Shown piece by piece: positions 25,168-34,417 of a DNA stretch of 49,788 bases. The position numbers and the translations under genes were made by a program. The notes below the pieces were generated by a model that saw nothing but the letters and a program-made list of their open reading frames with translations, was not told the DNA's origin and did not search any database. The number at the start of each line of letters is the position of its first letter. Position 1 is the stretch's first letter. The stretch lies in NCBI RefSeq assembly GCF_000381045.1, contig NZ_KB905733.1:1-49788 (forward strand), given 5' to 3'. The stretch is from Thermus scotoductus DSM 8553. GTDB lineage: Bacteria > Deinococcota > Deinococci > Deinococcales > Thermaceae.

Positions 25168-25955
25168 TGCGGGCCAGGTCCACCATCTTCACCCTCTTTG
25201 TGGAATACATCTACCCGGAACGGCGCGCCCGGGTGCGGGACCTCATCACCATGATGGAGGTCCTGGGCTTCTCCGAGGCGGCGGTGAGGGCCGCTCTTTC
25301 CCGGAGCGCCAAAAGGGGCTGGGTAGTGCCGGAGCGGCGGGGGCGCATCGCCTACTACGCCCTTTCCAACCGGGTCTACTGGCAGGTGCGCCAAGTTCGG
25401 CGGCGCCTCTACGAGGCCAGGACCTCCTGGGACGGGCGTTTCCTCCTGGTCCTGCCGGAAGGCCCAAAGGAGCGGGGGGAAAGGGAACGCTTTCGGCGGG
25501 AGATGGCCCTTTTGGGCTACGGCAGCCTGCAAAGCGGGGTCTACCTGGGGGCGGGGGTGGACCTCGCCGCCACCCAAGAGCTCCTCGCCTTTTACGGGCT
25601 TTCCGCCACCCTCTTTCGGGCGGAACACCTCGGGCCGAAGGAGGAAGTGCTCCGCGCCTTTTCCCTTAAGGAGGCCTCGGCCCATTACCAAACCCTCTTC
25701 TCCAGCGTGCCCCCGGTGCTCGAGGACCCCCTTTTGGCCTTCCGGACCTTGACCCGTCTGGTGCACGAGATGCGCAAGCTCCTTTTCCTGGACCCTCTTC
25801 TTCCCCCCGAGCTCCTTCCCCCAGGCTTCCCAGGCCCCTCCGCCCGGGAGCGCTTCCTCACCCTTCGGGAAACCCTTTACCGGCAGGCCGAACCCTTCCT
25901 TAAAAGGCTCTCTCTCAGCCCTCTCACCCCGGGCGGGATAACCTTTAGGGGATGA
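25167..25955 (+). CDS. PaaX-like transcriptional regulator
   Basis: 262 residues. The N terminus has the winged-helix arrangement of PaaX proteins (ARSTIFTLFVEYIYPERR, LGFSEAAVRAALSRSAKRGW, RRGRIAYYALS), followed by the central and C-terminal PaaX domains. Classical PaaX represses phenylacetate catabolism and responds to phenylacetyl-CoA. Here the neighbours are thrS upstream (1-nt overlap) and a binding protein gene downstream (ATGA overlap), so a role in controlling sugar-type uptake is inferred from context. No phenylacetate genes are present in the window. Confidence 0.85.
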   Translation: MRARSTIFTLFVEYIYPERRARVRDLITMMEVLGFSEAAVRAALSRSAKRGWVVPERRGRIAYYALSNRVYWQVRQVRRRLYEARTSWDGRFLLVLPEGPKERGERERFRREMALLGYGSLQSGVYLGAGVDLAATQELLAFYGLSATLFRAEHLGPKEEVLRAFSLKEASAHYQTLFSSVPPVLEDPLLAFRTLTRLVHEMRKLLFLDPLLPPELLPPGFPGPSARERFLTLRETLYRQAEPFLKRLSLSPLTPGGITFRG

Positions 25956-27142
25956 GGCGGTTTCTATCCCTTCCCCTGATCCTGGCCACCCTGGCCCAGG
26001 CCCAGGCGGTCATTCCCTTCTGGCACACGGCAGGCCCCCCAGGGAATACCGTCCTGGAGGAGGCCATAAAAAGCTTCAACAAGTCCCAGCGCACCTACCG
26101 GATTGAGGCCCGCTACGTGGGGGACTACCGGGAGGCAGGGGTAAAGCTCCTGGCCGCCTTGCGCTCGGGGGGTGCCCCAGTCCTTTTCCACGGGGAGCTT
26201 TCCTTCCTCCCCCGCCTGGCCCAGGAAGGGGTGGCCTTGGCTCTGAACCCCTACCTCCAGAACCTGCCCAGGGACCTCTATCCGGAGATGATGCGAACCA
26301 CCCAGGTCCGGGGGCAGACCTATGGCCTTCCCTTGGGGCTATCCGTGCCCGTCCTCTACTACAACAAGGATGCCTTCCGCGCCCGGGGCCTTAAGCCCCC
26401 CAGGACCTGGGCCGAGGTGGAGGAGGCCGCCCAAAGGCTCACCAGCCGCACCAGCAAGGGGCTTGTTATCTCCACGGACATCTGGAGCTTCAACGCCATC
26501 GTCATGAGCCTGGGGGGAAGCTTGGTCAAGGATGGGCTTCCCGCCTTCACCTCCAAGGAAGTGGTGGAGGCTTTGGAGATGCTTTACCGCATGGTGCAGA
26601 AGGGGCACGCCCAGGCCAGAAACCTGGCCGAGGCCCAGTTCGCCGTGGCCGATTTCCTGCGCACCAAGGCCTTCATGGGAATCGGACCCACCACCGCCCT
26701 GCCGGTGGTGCTGGCCCAAACCTCCCTGCCCTTTAGCGTGGGCCTGGCCCCCCTGCCCCGGCGGGAAGGGGGTGCGGTACCCCTTTCCGGGGCAGCTTTG
26801 GCGGTGCTCAAGGGGGCAAGCCCAGAGCAGGCCCGGGGAGCCGTGGCCTTCTGGCTTCACTTCCTGGAACCCAAGCGCCAGGCGGAGTGGGTGCGGACTA
26901 CCTGGTACCTGCCCTTGCGAAAAGAAGCGGAAAGGGAGCTTGCCGATTTCCTGAAAGACCCCGAAAGGCAGGCGGTCTTCGCCCAGGCGGAGGTGGCCCG
27001 CCCCTGGAGCCAGGACCCGGAGCTGGTGGTCTGGTACAGCTACCTGGAGGAAGCCCTGGAACGAAGCCTGAAGCAGGGGGTGAAGCCCCAGATGGCCCTC
27101 GAGGAGGCCCAGAGGAAGGCCATGGGGGTGGAGAGGCGCTAA
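25952..27142 (+). CDS. Extracellular solute-binding protein (UgpB-like), paralogue 1
   Basis: 396 residues. A signal peptide (LSLPLILATLAQAQA) is followed by a family-1 binding protein fold similar to UgpB, starting VIPFWHTAGPPGNTVLEE. It should bind a sugar, glycerol phosphate or similar solute outside the membrane. It is about the same length as the next gene's product and clearly homologous to it (shared FWH, YxGDYRxA, KLxAALRxG and PVLF motifs). It is coupled to the PaaX-like gene by an ATGA overlap. No permease or ATPase genes follow. Confidence 0.87.
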   Translation: MRRFLSLPLILATLAQAQAVIPFWHTAGPPGNTVLEEAIKSFNKSQRTYRIEARYVGDYREAGVKLLAALRSGGAPVLFHGELSFLPRLAQEGVALALNPYLQNLPRDLYPEMMRTTQVRGQTYGLPLGLSVPVLYYNKDAFRARGLKPPRTWAEVEEAAQRLTSRTSKGLVISTDIWSFNAIVMSLGGSLVKDGLPAFTSKEVVEALEMLYRMVQKGHAQARNLAEAQFAVADFLRTKAFMGIGPTTALPVVLAQTSLPFSVGLAPLPRREGGAVPLSGAALAVLKGASPEQARGAVAFWLHFLEPKRQAEWVRTTWYLPLRKEAERELADFLKDPERQAVFAQAEVARPWSQDPELVVWYSYLEEALERSLKQGVKPQMALEEAQRKAMGVERR

Positions 27143-27190
27143 AGAAGCCCCTGACCCAGGCTTGACTTTTGGGATGGTAAAATCCCCCCC

Positions 27191-28408
27191 ATGAAACAGC
27201 CCTTAGCTCTGGCCCTAGGGTTTCTCCTCCTTCCCCTGGCCTTGGCCCAGGCCGGCACCCGCACGGAGGTTTCCTTCTGGCACTCCATGGATGGCCCCGC
27301 GGGGAGGCTTCTTTCCACCTTCGCCCAGGAGTTCAACGCCCGCCAGGGGCTCTACCGGGTGGTACCCCAGTATGCAGGGGACTACCGGGATGCCGAAACC
27401 AAGCTGGTGGCCGCCCTACGCACGGGAAGCCAGCCCGTGCTCTTCCAGGCGGAGATCAGCTTCTTTCCCCGGCTAGTGGGGGAAGGCCGGGCCCTGGCCC
27501 TGGATGGTTATCTAAACCTGGAGCGCACCTTCCTGGAGGATCTCTTTGAACCCGCCTGGAACTACGGGGTGATGGACGGTAAGCGCTACGGCCTTCCCTT
27601 AAACACCTCCACCCCCGTTCTCTTCTATAACCTGGACGTCTTCCAGGCCAAGGGGCTTAAAGCCCCGAGGAACTGGAAGGAGTTTGAGGAGGTGGCCAAG
27701 GCCCTCACCTCCCGCCAGGCCAAGGGCTTCATCTTCGTCACCGACCCCCAGGCCTGGCTCTTTGAGGCCATGGTGACCAGCCGGGGTGGGAACCTGGTGC
27801 GGGAAGGCAAGCCCAACTTCACCTCCAAGGAGGCCCTCGAGGCCCTGGAGATGCTGGTGCGCCTAAACCGCGCCGGGGCCCTTTCCGCAAGGAGCATGGC
27901 CGAGGCCACCTTCGCCCAACTGGACTTCGTGCGCACCAAGGGCATGATGGTCATGGCCTCCATCGCCAACTGGCCCGCTGCGGAAAACTTTTCCTTCGCC
28001 TTCACCTTAGGGGTGGCCCCGGTGCCCCGGGAGCCAGGGGGCAAGGTACCCATGGGCGGGGCCCAGCTGGTGGTGCTCCGAGGGGCCACGGAAGCCCAGG
28101 TACGGGGGGCCTTGGAGTTCTGGAGGTACCTGATGGAGCCCGAAAACGTGGCCCGCTGGGTACAGGCCAGCTACTACGTGCCCGTGCGCAAGTCGGCCAT
28201 TCCCCTCCTGGAGGGCTTCTACCGGGAAAACCCCTTCCGCAAGGTGGCCTTTGAGCAGATCGCCCACGCCCAGGAGCGCCCCCGCATTCCCCAGTTCTCC
28301 GCCTGGGCCAGCGTCCTGGCAGAGGCCTTGGAAAAGACCCTGAAGGGCGGGGTTCCTCCCCAGAAGGCCCTGGAGGAAGCCCAGAAGAAGGCGGAGGCCA
28401 TCCGGTAA
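27191..28408 (+). CDS. Extracellular solute-binding protein (UgpB-like), paralogue 2
   Basis: 405 residues with a signal peptide (LALALGFLLLPLALAQA) and the same fold as the preceding protein, aligned from VSFWHSMDGPAGRLL onward. TAAAAT at 27178-27183 ends 7 nt before the ATG, so this copy can be transcribed separately as a leaderless mRNA. The 48-nt gap after paralogue 1 contains no other feature. Its TAA stop is the first codon of repeat copy 3. The pair looks like a tandem duplication followed by divergence; the ligand is unknown. Confidence 0.88.
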   Translation: MKQPLALALGFLLLPLALAQAGTRTEVSFWHSMDGPAGRLLSTFAQEFNARQGLYRVVPQYAGDYRDAETKLVAALRTGSQPVLFQAEISFFPRLVGEGRALALDGYLNLERTFLEDLFEPAWNYGVMDGKRYGLPLNTSTPVLFYNLDVFQAKGLKAPRNWKEFEEVAKALTSRQAKGFIFVTDPQAWLFEAMVTSRGGNLVREGKPNFTSKEALEALEMLVRLNRAGALSARSMAEATFAQLDFVRTKGMMVMASIANWPAAENFSFAFTLGVAPVPREPGGKVPMGGAQLVVLRGATEAQVRGALEFWRYLMEPENVARWVQASYYVPVRKSAIPLLEGFYRENPFRKVAFEQIAHAQERPRIPQFSAWASVLAEALEKTLKGGVPPQKALEEAQKKAEAIR

Positions 28409-28453
28409 TACCACCCCACCCTTGCTCTGCCAGGGTGGGGGCCCCGATAAACC
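28406..28453. repeat. Dispersed stop-codon palindrome, copy 3
   Basis: Begins with TAATACCACCCCACCC, whose TAA is the stop of the second binding protein, and ends with CCCCGATAAACC. The hairpin core is CCACCCTTGC ... GCCAGGGTGG with a mismatch. It probably also ends transcription. Confidence 0.75.
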
Positions 28454-28543
28454 CCTCCTCCAAGCCACGTCTGGGAGTACCTAAGGAGCACAATAGGGCG
28501 AGAAGGGGTTAGCTCCGCCATAAAACACTCTAAAATGGCAGGG

Positions 28544-29311
28544 ATGCGCCTAGGTTTCAGTCCCTTCAATGCGGAGATGGGCTATGAGGAAGCCTTCCGC
28601 CTGGCGGCGGAACTGGGGCTGGACCTCGAGGTTCCCTACGACTTGCACGAGGTCCTGCCCCTTCCCGACGCCAAGACCTTGCGGGCCACGGGGGAAGCCC
28701 TGGGGGTGGGGTTCACCCTGCACCTTCCCTTCGTGGAGATGAACCCAGCCAGCCTCATCCCCAGCGTCCGTGCCTTGGCCGAGGAGCGCCTCAAGCGGGC
28801 CCTGGAGTTTGGCGAGGCCCTGGGGGCCAAGGTGGGGGTCCTCCACACCGGCCAGGTACCCGTGCGCCACCCCATGGCCATAAGCCTGGCCCGGGAAGCC
28901 TTGGAAAAGACCCTTTCCGCCCTCCTCCCCCTTCCCTTCCCCGTGGCTTTGGAAAACCTGGCCCTTGCCGAGGAGGATCTCCTCCGGGGCCCGGAGGAGC
29001 TAAGGGCCCTCCTGGACCGCTTCCCCCAGTACGGGTTCTGCCTGGATGTGGGCCACGCCCTGGTGGAGCTAGGTCCCCTGGGTCCTTTCCTCTACTGGGA
29101 GGCCCTGGGAGACCGGCTCATCCACCTGCACCTCCACGACAACCACGCCCGCCGGGATGACCACCTGCCCGTGGGCACGGGAGCCGTGCCCTGGGAAAGG
29201 CTGGCCCCCCGGCTGAGGAGCTTCCCTGCCACCGCGGCCCTCGAGGTGGGTGGGAACATCCAAGGAGTACGCCAGAGCCTTTCCCGTCTGCAGGCCCTCC
29301 TTGCCTCCTAA
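28544..29311 (+). CDS. Sugar phosphate isomerase/epimerase-like TIM-barrel protein
   Basis: 255 residues of the xylose isomerase-like/AP endonuclease 2 superfamily. Metal-ligand segments typical of the fold are visible: HLPFVEMNP early, ALENLALAE in the middle, CLDVGHALVE, LHLHDNHARRDDH and AALEVGG near the C terminus. The natural reaction is not evident. ATG 28544 is preferred over ATG 28535, because TAAAAT (28531-28536) overlaps the latter and ends 7 nt before the former. The gap between repeat copy 3 and this gene (28454-28530) contains nothing recognisable. Confidence 0.85.
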   Translation: MRLGFSPFNAEMGYEEAFRLAAELGLDLEVPYDLHEVLPLPDAKTLRATGEALGVGFTLHLPFVEMNPASLIPSVRALAEERLKRALEFGEALGAKVGVLHTGQVPVRHPMAISLAREALEKTLSALLPLPFPVALENLALAEEDLLRGPEELRALLDRFPQYGFCLDVGHALVELGPLGPFLYWEALGDRLIHLHLHDNHARRDDHLPVGTGAVPWERLAPRLRSFPATAALEVGGNIQGVRQSLSRLQALLAS

Positions 29312-29313
29312 GC

Positions 29314-29333
29314 CTCCCCTTTCATAAGGGGGG
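29314..29333 (+). terminator. Hairpin after the isomerase gene
   Basis: An 8-bp stem (29314-29321 with 29326-29333, one wobble) and TCAT loop directly after the stop codon. No T-run follows, so termination is uncertain. Confidence 0.4.
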
Positions 29334-29358
29334 ACATCTGTCCTTGCCAGGGTACGCT

Positions 29359-29364
29359 TATAGT
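29359..29364 (+). promoter_or_regulatory. -10 box of the fbc operon
   Basis: TATAGT predicts transcription from about 29371. The leader would then be only about 38 nt and would consist almost wholly of the two competing hairpins 29373-29388 and 29385-29404. No good -35 hexamer is seen. Confidence 0.5.
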
Positions 29365-29372
29365 AGTGGAGT

Positions 29373-29404
29373 GGGGGTTTGTACCCCCCCTTCACAAAGG
29401 GAGG
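29373..29404 (+). promoter_or_regulatory. Mutually exclusive hairpins covering the fbcC ribosome binding site
   Basis: Hairpin A pairs GGGGGT (29373-29378) with ACCCCC (29383-29388). Hairpin B pairs the C-run plus TT (29385-29392) with AAGGGAGG (29397-29404), which includes the Shine-Dalgarno GGGAGG. The C-run is shared, so A and B exclude each other. This is a fold inferred from sequence, with no ligand or sensor implied. Confidence 0.45.
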
Positions 29405-29408
29405 CAGA

Positions 29409-30137
29409 ATGGTCGTAGACCGGATTGAGGTGTACCTGGATGGGGCCAGCGAGCCCCTGGCGGTTCTGAAGGAGCCCCCTTACCGGCTAAACCTAGACAC
29501 CCGAAAGATCCCCGACGGGGAGCATGTCCTGCGGGTGGTAACCCACTTCCGCGGCGGAGGCCAGGAGGTCCGAGAAATCCCCTTCACCGTTAACAACTAC
29601 CCCGATGTGATGGTCCTGGGCCTGGACGAGAGGGGCGAGGTGGCGGGGACCCTCGAGCTCCGCCTGGCTGTGGGCGAGCCTGAGCTTCCCGTGGAACCGG
29701 TCCGCTTCAACCCCATCTGGTACGTGGTGGCCTCGGTGGTCGTACTGGGCGGCATCTGGGCCTACTTCGCCCTTTCTCCAGCAACGGAGAAAGTGGTAAC
29801 CGAGCTAGCCCCTCCGGCCCAGGAAGCCCAAGCCCCTAAGGAAGGAGGCAGCCAGGCCACAGCCAGCGTGGACCCGGCCCTCATGGAAAAGGGTAAGTCC
29901 ATCTACGAGGCCAACTGCGCCGCCTGCCATGGGGCAGACGGCCAGGGAATGCCCCCGGTTATGCCTGCCCTGGCGGGCAACGCCAACCTAAAGGACGCCC
30001 AGATGATCCTTAGCGTCGTAAAGAACGGGCGCGGGGCGATGCCCCCGGTGGGAGCCGCCTTCTCGGAAGAGGAGCTCAAAGCCGTGGCCACCTACATCCG
30101 CAACAGCTTCGGCAACAACTTCGGCCCGGTGGAATAA
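29409..30137 (+). CDS. fbcC: Cytochrome c subunit of the bc complex (FbcC)
   Basis: 242 residues. The N-terminal 95 residues form a predicted beta-rich domain (VDRIEVYLDG, DGEHVLRVVTHFRG), followed by one membrane segment at about 103-122, an Ala/Pro/Glu-rich linker, and a c-type cytochrome domain with haem-binding CAACH (C170, C173, H174) and a candidate axial Met in MPP near the C terminus. It is the membrane-anchored cytochrome c of the menaquinol:cytochrome c oxidoreductase and faces the periplasm. The gene heads fbcCDFB. Its GGGAGG ribosome binding site can be hidden in a hairpin. Confidence 0.92.
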   Translation: MVVDRIEVYLDGASEPLAVLKEPPYRLNLDTRKIPDGEHVLRVVTHFRGGGQEVREIPFTVNNYPDVMVLGLDERGEVAGTLELRLAVGEPELPVEPVRFNPIWYVVASVVVLGGIWAYFALSPATEKVVTELAPPAQEAQAPKEGGSQATASVDPALMEKGKSIYEANCAACHGADGQGMPPVMPALAGNANLKDAQMILSVVKNGRGAMPPVGAAFSEEELKAVATYIRNSFGNNFGPVE

Positions 30138-30150
30138 GGAGGGCTAAGGC

Positions 30151-30633
30151 ATGTACCGCAACGACCCCATCGTACCCACCTTCGCCCTCATCCTGGCCGC
30201 AGGCCTCTTCTACATGGCCTACCTGGATGGGCTCCACATCGTCCGCCTCCTGGGCCACGTTCCACAAAAGCTTTCCGTGGGCCAGATTGGCCTCATGGCC
30301 TTTGGCGCTGTCTTACTCCTCTACGGACTAATCGGCCTGGTCTCCTACTGGCTGGAAGGGATAGAGCTTCGCCCTGGCCGCCATTTCCCCACTCCCTCCA
30401 CCGCACCGGTAGCGGTGGGTGTGGTCCTGGTTCTTCTCCTCACCGCCCTCTCCGGTTTCTTTGTGCGCCTTCTCGTTTACGCCGCCCAGACCGGGCATAA
30501 CCCCACCTGGCTCCAGGGCTTTGTCTTCGGAACCATCAGCCTAGTGGTAGCCGCCCTTTTGGGCATTTACAAGAAGTTCTTCGGCCGGGACGAGGTGATC
30601 ACCGAGGAGGAGAAGAGCCACTTCCCCTGGTAA
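30151..30633 (+). CDS. fbcD: Membrane subunit FbcD of the bc complex
   Basis: 160 residues with four predicted membrane helices (about 8-29, 45-68, 88-113 and 119-138). It lacks known cofactor motifs. A small integral membrane protein at this place is the FbcD subunit in the Thermus fbcCDFB operon; its role there is structural or unknown. ATG 30151 follows AGGAGG with good spacing, 13 nt after fbcC. Confidence 0.88.
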   Translation: MYRNDPIVPTFALILAAGLFYMAYLDGLHIVRLLGHVPQKLSVGQIGLMAFGAVLLLYGLIGLVSYWLEGIELRPGRHFPTPSTAPVAVGVVLVLLLTALSGFFVRLLVYAAQTGHNPTWLQGFVFGTISLVVAALLGIYKKFFGRDEVITEEEKSHFPW

Positions 30634-30643
30634 GAGGTGAAGC

Positions 30644-31273
30644 ATGGACGAACGCGAGATTCGCTTGCAAAGATCCCGCAGGCGGCTTTTCCTGAAGACC
30701 GCCATCGGTACCGGCATCGGCCTCTCCTTGGTTTCCGCCTTCTACGTGGGGGCGAGCCTGCGCCCCAAGGCCGAGGTCACCCCGGAGAAGGAACCCCTGA
30801 AGCCGGGAGACATTCTGGTTTACGCCCAAGGCGGGGGTGAGCCTCAACCCATCCGCCCTGAGGAGCTCAAGCCCGGCGACCCCTTCGTTCTGGCCTACCC
30901 CATGGACCCCAAGACCAAAGTGGTGAAAAGCGGCGAGGCCAAAAACACCGTCCTGGTGGTGCGCTATAACCCCGAGGAGCTCGCCCCCGAGGTGGCCCAG
31001 AACGGGGTGGAAGGGATCGTGGCCTACTCCGCCGTCTGCACCCACCTGGGTTGCATCGTGAGCCAGTGGGTGGCGGACAAGAAGGCAGCCCTTTGTCCCT
31101 GCCACGGTGGAATCTATGACCTCGCCCGCGGAGCCAGGGTCATCGCTGGCCCCCCGCCCAGGCCTGTACCCCAGCTTCCTCTTATGGTGGAAGGAGGCGT
31201 CCTGGTGGCCGCCGGGGAGTTCCTGGGCGAGGTGGGGGTGAAGGCGGAAGCCGCTTTCTACCGTCATGTCTAG
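30644..31273 (+). CDS. fbcF: Rieske iron-sulfur protein of the bc complex
   Basis: 209 residues. The N terminus has twin basic residues followed by a hydrophobic anchor ([19 protein letters not shown]), consistent with Tat-dependent insertion with a retained helix. The [2Fe-2S] site is complete: CTHLGC gives ligands C132 and H134 and disulfide C137, and CPCH gives ligands C151 and H154 and disulfide C153. It moves electrons from menaquinol to cytochrome c. It starts 10 nt after fbcD with AGAGGTGAAGC before the ATG. Confidence 0.96.
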   Translation: MDEREIRLQRSRRRLFLKTAIGTGIGLSLVSAFYVGASLRPKAEVTPEKEPLKPGDILVYAQGGGEPQPIRPEELKPGDPFVLAYPMDPKTKVVKSGEAKNTVLVVRYNPEELAPEVAQNGVEGIVAYSAVCTHLGCIVSQWVADKKAALCPCHGGIYDLARGARVIAGPPPRPVPQLPLMVEGGVLVAAGEFLGEVGVKAEAAFYRHV

Positions 31274-31282
31274 GAGGGAAGC

Positions 31283-32542
<1,260 letters not shown>

Positions 32543-32545
<3 letters not shown>

Positions 32546-32591
32546 TACCACCCCGCTCTGCCTACCGGCGGAGTGGGGGCCCCGGTAAACC
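32543..32591. repeat. Dispersed stop-codon palindrome, copy 4
   Basis: TAATACCACCCCGCTCTGCC ... GGCGGAGTGGGG followed by CCCCGGTAAACC. The stem sequence differs from the other copies but remains complementary (compensated changes), while the TAATACC and GGTAAACC ends are kept. The TAA is the fbcB stop. Confidence 0.75.
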
Positions 32592-32592
32592 A

Positions 32593-32620
32593 CCCCGCCT
32601 TGGCTTTCGCCAAGGCGGGG
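32593..32620. terminator. Bidirectional hairpin terminator between fbcB and rpsA
   Basis: A perfect 12-bp stem (32593-32604 with 32609-32620); the loop reads TTTC on the plus strand and GAAA on the minus strand. It lies between the convergent ends of fbcB and rpsA. No strong T-run follows in either direction. Confidence 0.65.
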
Positions 32621-32640
32621 TCCCATAACTTCTGGAAGCT

Positions 32641-34260
32641 TTAGGAGGGCTTCTCCTCCTCGAGGCCCAGGCTGGCCAAAAGGTCTCCGTAGAGGTCCCC
32701 GAGTTTCACGCTGGCGCTAGCCGTGGGCACCGCGGAGGCATCGTACAGGTTGTACTCGGCCACCGCCCCGTACTCGTACTCCCGGCGCTCCTCGCGGCGC
32801 GGTCCAGGCTTCCTCTTGCCCCGGGCCTCCTTGCCCTTGGCCCGACGAGGCCGCTCTTCTTCCACCTTAGGAGGCGGGGGGGGCAGGAGGCGCTTGCGGG
32901 AGAGGGAAATCCGTTGCTCCACGGGGTCGATGTTGAGGACCACCACCTCCATCTCCTCCCCCTTCTTGAAGAGGGCGGCGGGGTTCTCAATGCGCCCGTG
33001 GTCCAACTCGGAAACGTGGACCAGCCCCTCCATGCCGGGTTCCAGCTCCACGAAGACCCCAAAGTCGGTGATCCCGGTGACCTTGCCCTTGACCACGGTA
33101 CCCGGGGGGTATTTTTCCGTGAGGAGCTGCCAGGGATCGGGCTGGGTCTGCTTGAGCCCTAGGGAAAGGCGGCGCTCACTGGGGTCCAGCCGAAGGACCA
33201 CCGCCTCCACCTCGTCCCCCTCCTTCACCACCTCGGAGGGATGCTTGGGCCTCTTGGTCCAGGAAAGCTCGGAGATGTGGATGAGCCCCTCGAGGCCAGG
33301 CTCCACCTCCACGAAGGTCCCGAACTGGGTGAGGCCCACCACCTTGCCCCGGACCCGGCTTCCCACCGGGTACTTCTCGGCCACGGTGGTCCAGGGATCG
33401 GGGATCAGGGCCTTGATGGAAAGGTTGACCCGCTCCTTCTCGGGGTCCACGGAAACCACCTGGGCCCGCACCTTCTGCCCCTTGTGGATGACCTCCTTGG
33501 GGTGGTTAAACCGCCCCCAGGTGATCTCGGAACGGTGCACCAGGCCGTCCACCGGGCCCAGGTTCACGAAGGCCCCGAAGTCGGTGACGTCCACCACCGT
33601 ACCCTCCACCACCTGGCCGGGCTGCAGGCTTTGGAAAAAGGCCTCCTTGGCCCGCTTCTGTTCCTCTTCCAAAACCGCCCGACGGGAGAGGAGAACCCGC
33701 CCCTTCTTGCGGTTAAACTCGATGATCTTCACCAGGATCTGCTGGCCCACGTAGGCATCCAGGTTGGGGATGCGCTTGAGGTCCAGCTGCGAAGCAGGGA
33801 TGAAGGCGGACACGCCATCCAGGTCGGCAACCACGCCCCCCTTGACCTTCTCCTTTACGGTGACGGTCACCGGCTCGCCCTTCTCATAAAGCTCCCGGAT
33901 GCGGTCCCAGTGCTCCGTGGCCTCCACCCGCTTGCGGGAAAGAAGGACCTGGCCCGTTTCGGGGTCCACCTTGATCACCTGGACCCGCACCAGATCCCCG
34001 GGCTTCAAAAGGGCCTTTAGCTCCTCCTCGGGAAGGGACTTCTCCGTAAGCTCGTTAAAGGGGATGATGCCTTCCGTCTTCGCGCCGATATCTACCGCCA
34101 CACCCTCCGAGCCCACCAGGACCACCTTGCCCGTCAGGATCTGGCCCGGGCGCACGCGCTTTTCCAAGCGGGCCTCGGTTTCCTGAAGGGCCTCCTCCAT
34201 GCTGAAGGTCTGGCCTGGGGTCAAGTTGGCTTCGCTGACCTGGGTCGCCTTTTCTTCCAT
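32641..34260 (-). CDS. rpsA: Ribosomal protein S1 homologue
   Basis: 539 residues with five S1 (OB-fold) repeats; each has the GxxVxGxV and GLVHxSE-type pattern (for example GQVVEGTVVDVTDFGAFVNL and GLIHISELSW). A basic, Arg/Lys/Pro-rich segment and an acidic end follow. E. coli S1 has six repeats. S1 binds mRNA on the 30S subunit and helps initiation on structured leaders. ATG 34260 follows AAGAGGCGGC, and the promoter at 34389-34417 gives a leader of about 120 nt with several hairpins. The gene converges on fbcB. Confidence 0.95.
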   Translation of the reverse strand: MEEKATQVSEANLTPGQTFSMEEALQETEARLEKRVRPGQILTGKVVLVGSEGVAVDIGAKTEGIIPFNELTEKSLPEEELKALLKPGDLVRVQVIKVDPETGQVLLSRKRVEATEHWDRIRELYEKGEPVTVTVKEKVKGGVVADLDGVSAFIPASQLDLKRIPNLDAYVGQQILVKIIEFNRKKGRVLLSRRAVLEEEQKRAKEAFFQSLQPGQVVEGTVVDVTDFGAFVNLGPVDGLVHRSEITWGRFNHPKEVIHKGQKVRAQVVSVDPEKERVNLSIKALIPDPWTTVAEKYPVGSRVRGKVVGLTQFGTFVEVEPGLEGLIHISELSWTKRPKHPSEVVKEGDEVEAVVLRLDPSERRLSLGLKQTQPDPWQLLTEKYPPGTVVKGKVTGITDFGVFVELEPGMEGLVHVSELDHGRIENPAALFKKGEEMEVVVLNIDPVEQRISLSRKRLLPPPPPKVEEERPRRAKGKEARGKRKPGPRREERREYEYGAVAEYNLYDASAVPTASASVKLGDLYGDLLASLGLEEEKPS

Positions 34261-34281
34261 GCCGCCTCTTTCCTCCTTACG

Positions 34282-34299
34282 CGCCTTCTTGGGAAGGCG
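34282..34299 (-). promoter_or_regulatory. Hairpin in the rpsA leader
   Basis: CGCCTTC ... GAAGGCG is a perfect 7-bp stem with a 4-nt loop, about 20 nt upstream of the rpsA start. A GCGC-stem hairpin (34301-34313) and a GGGG-AGA-CCCC hairpin (34333-34343) lie further upstream in the same leader. Possible site of autoregulation, by analogy with the E. coli rpsA leader. Confidence 0.45.
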
Positions 34300-34388
34300 G
34301 GCGCTTTTCGCGCACGCTCACACGAAAAGTAGGGGGAGACCCCTCACTCCCCTCTCGCGTGAACCGGCCCCGAAGGGCATACCCCTCC

Positions 34389-34417
34389 TTTATACCACGG
34401 GGAGGCCCCCTTGCCAA
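34389..34417 (-). promoter_or_regulatory. Promoter of rpsA
   Basis: On the minus strand TTGGCA (34417-34412) and TATAAA (34394-34389) are separated by exactly 17 bp. Transcription should start near 34382, about 120 nt before the rpsA ATG, which makes this a leadered gene in a region dominated by leaderless starts. Confidence 0.7.

Larger units (their letters stand above)
29313..29404. repeat. 92-bp inverted-repeat-bounded element before fbcC
   Basis: The left end CCTCCCCTTTCATAAGGGGG (29313-29332) and the reverse complement of the right end, CCTCCCTTTGTGAAGGGGGG (29404-29385), match closely with one indel. Each end is itself a hairpin. The element fills the whole space between the upstream stop and the fbcC Shine-Dalgarno and contains a TATAGT box. 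It looks like a small MITE- or REP-type element. Confidence 0.55.

Noticed and set aside
25952-28408. Tandem binding proteins as a frameshifted single gene
   Set aside because: Each has its own signal peptide and full length, and the two are homologous along their lengths, so this is duplication.
33241-34020. 259-codon plus-strand frame inside rpsA
   Set aside because: It is a shadow of five clear S1 domains on the other strand and has no recognisable protein features.
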